10,155 nt of DNA from Ramlibacter sp. (GTDB lineage: Bacteria > Pseudomonadota > Gammaproteobacteria > Burkholderiales > Burkholderiaceae_C): the NCBI GenBank assembly GCA_025351615.1, contig JANXVP010000494.1:1-10155 (forward strand), given 5' to 3'. Position 1 is the first letter of the stretch, and every line of letters begins with the position of its first letter. The translations under genes and the position numbers were made by a program. Below the pieces are notes generated by a model, which did no database searches, was not told the DNA's origin, and worked only from the letters and a program-made list of their open reading frames with translations. Positions 8,940 to 10,155 of this stretch are shown here, piece after piece.

Positions 8940-10155
8940 TCAAACAGAGGCGATCAGGCGCTCCAGTGCCTGCCCGGTGTCGTCGGCCAGCGCCGCCCGG
9001 CTCAGGTCCCGCAACTGCTGCGCCCCGTGCGGAGCGGTTTGCAGCCGCGGCAACACCGCCATCAGCCGCTGGTAGTTGCCCCAGCCTCGCGCGTGCGTGT
9101 CGCCATAGCCCTTGATCAGGCGCTGCGAGCGCGCGACTTCGAGCGCCAGGTCGGGACGATCGGCAGCAAGCGATTCGAGCGTTGTCAGCCACTGGCCGAT
9201 GCGCTGGTGCTCGACCTGGAAGCGCAGCGACTTGCGGCGCATTCCGCGCAGTGAAGCGATCGCATACAGCAGCAGGTAGCCGCGGATCGAACTGGTGCGC
9301 ACAATCCGGCCCCTGCGCGTGAAAGTCCCGACACAGGCCCGGGCCCAGCCCGTCGAGAGCAGCCATCGGCCGAACGTGTGCGGCAGCGTGTCAGCGATTT
9401 CTTCCAGCCTGGGATGCATGAATTCGTCGATGTCCAGTTGCTGGGTGCCGGTCAACCCGACTTCATCGCCGACGCGGGAAAAGCGCGACCGCCGGGTCTT
9501 GAGGTCGGCGACCCGGATCGTGTCCTCGTACGACATCCAGAGCGCCAGGTGCCGCGCCGCCTCGTCGAGCAGGTCCGGCCGCGCTGCCCGCAGCGGCCGC
9601 AGCAGATCGAGATAAAGCGAGGCGTAGGCCACATCCTGGTAGTCGGCCAGCCGCAGCAGGCCCGCCTGCAGCGTGGTCTGCGCGCTGGCCGGGAACTCGG
9701 CTGCGCTGCGCTGCGCCAGCGCCGCCAGCCGCGGTCCTAACTGCGGTGGCGACATCACAGGTGCGGGCGTCGGCGCGGTGTGCGATGCGGCTTCAAAGCC
9801 GGCGTCGAAGGCCTGCAAGCTGGCTTTGACGCCGACTCCGCCGCGCCGCACGGTCTGCTCGAATTGCTCGCGGCTGAAGGGCAACGCGGCGGATGCCGCC
9901 AAGGCACCGTAAAGCGCCGGACCGATCGGACTGCCAGTGCTCTGCGCCAGCGCTTCGAAGTCGGCGCAGACGAAGCGCCGGGCCGCCGCCCGCGCGCCTT
10001 CCAGCAGCTTTTCCGAATCGACCCGTCCGTCGCCCATGGCGGTGCGTTCGGTCATGGAATACACGCGGTGGCTGGAGGCGACGAAGGTGGTGCGGCCGGG
10101 CGTGACCAGGCCGCGCTGCAATGCACGGCCCGCCTCCATCAGCTCGGAAGCGATG
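8940..10155 (-). CDS. iorB: Indolepyruvate:ferredoxin oxidoreductase beta-subunit-type protein with DUF6537-like C-terminus (5' end cut off by window)
   Basis: Family role: the IorA/IorB pair oxidatively decarboxylates aryl-2-oxoacids such as indolepyruvate to aryl-acetyl-CoA; the beta subunit carries the POR gamma-type domain and the thiamine-diphosphate domain sits on the partner subunit. Visible: 404 codons. The reading frame stays open to the window edge upstream of the ATG at 10139 (five more codons, IASEL), so the real start lies outside; related proteins are about 500 residues, leaving roughly 100 missing. The first ~115 visible residues look like the end of the POR-type domain (SSHRVYSMTE, AMGDGR, GGVGVKAS near FDAGFEAA). 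The remainder resembles DUF6537, with RLADYQDVAYA and the family-typical KGYGDTHARG. No CxxC iron-sulfur motif is visible. The TGA stop is 47 bases before the oxygenase alpha gene, suggesting co-transcription. The substrate is uncertain; aerobic proteobacterial members are poorly characterised. Confidence 0.85.
   Translation of the reverse strand, partial: IASELMEAGRALQRGLVTPGRTTFVASSHRVYSMTERTAMGDGRVDSEKLLEGARAAARRFVCADFEALAQSTGSPIGPALYGALAASAALPFSREQFEQTVRRGGVGVKASLQAFDAGFEAASHTAPTPAPVMSPPQLGPRLAALAQRSAAEFPASAQTTLQAGLLRLADYQDVAYASLYLDLLRPLRAARPDLLDEAARHLALWMSYEDTIRVADLKTRRSRFSRVGDEVGLTGTQQLDIDEFMHPRLEEIADTLPHTFGRWLLSTGWARACVGTFTRRGRIVRTSSIRGYLLLYAIASLRGMRRKSLRFQVEHQRIGQWLTTLESLAADRPDLALEVARSQRLIKGYGDTHARGWGNYQRLMAVLPRLQTAPHGAQQLRDLSRAALADDTGQALERLIASV

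Noticed and set aside
8893..9366. 158-codon upstream extension of the oxygenase alpha frame
   Set aside because: It overlaps the iorB-like gene, is Arg/Ala/Pro-rich, and the ATG at 8892 has a ribosome site and gives the usual family N-terminus.

Overview
The window is a gene-dense, GC-rich stretch from what looks like a Burkholderiales-type betaproteobacterium (a Variovorax/Bordetella/Comamonadaceae-like background). This is an inference from GC-rich third codon positions, the families present and their resemblance to members I know from that order; no rRNA or species marker is present. All eleven genes are on the minus strand, so the reading order is right to left. Both end genes are cut by the window edges. 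There is almost no non-coding DNA; the largest gap is 80 bases.

Right part (6890-10155): the 3' portion of an indolepyruvate:ferredoxin oxidoreductase beta-type gene (end of the POR-type domain plus a DUF6537-like C-terminus), then the large (alpha) and small (beta) subunits of a Rieske aromatic-ring-hydroxylating oxygenase. Alpha shows a Rieske Cys/His set and a mononuclear-iron Asp-x2-His-x4-His motif. Beta carries an unusual N-terminal extension of about 75 residues.

Middle part (2291-6858): a complete branched-chain-amino-acid-type (LIV/HAAT) ABC importer in the order solute-binding protein, LivH, LivM, LivG, LivF. Gaps are 20 bases or less, with TGATG, ATGA and GTGA overlaps, so this is a translationally coupled operon. 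Because it follows the oxygenase by only 31 bases, its likely cargo is the oxygenase substrate or a related aromatic acid rather than leucine.

Left part (1-2210): a TRAP transporter, with periplasmic binding protein DctP, small permease DctQ (GTGA overlap) and the first 231 codons of large permease DctM. The 80-base spacer before dctP holds a good sigma70-type promoter candidate (TTGACG, 17 bases, TATGTT), so the TRAP genes may be expressed separately from the ABC operon.

Working together: two importers would bring an organic acid across the membrane, the Rieske oxygenase would start oxidative attack on the ring, and the IorB-like protein would act on an aryl-2-oxoacid or arylacyl-CoA level intermediate. 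Rieske alpha/beta plus a LIV-type binding protein plus an indolepyruvate-oxidoreductase-like subunit recalls the indole-3-acetate (auxin) degradation iad locus of Variovorax (IadD/IadE oxygenase, IadK2 binding protein). That is a hypothesis; the substrate cannot be read from the sequence. No RNA genes, insertion sequences, CRISPR arrays or convincing terminators were seen.
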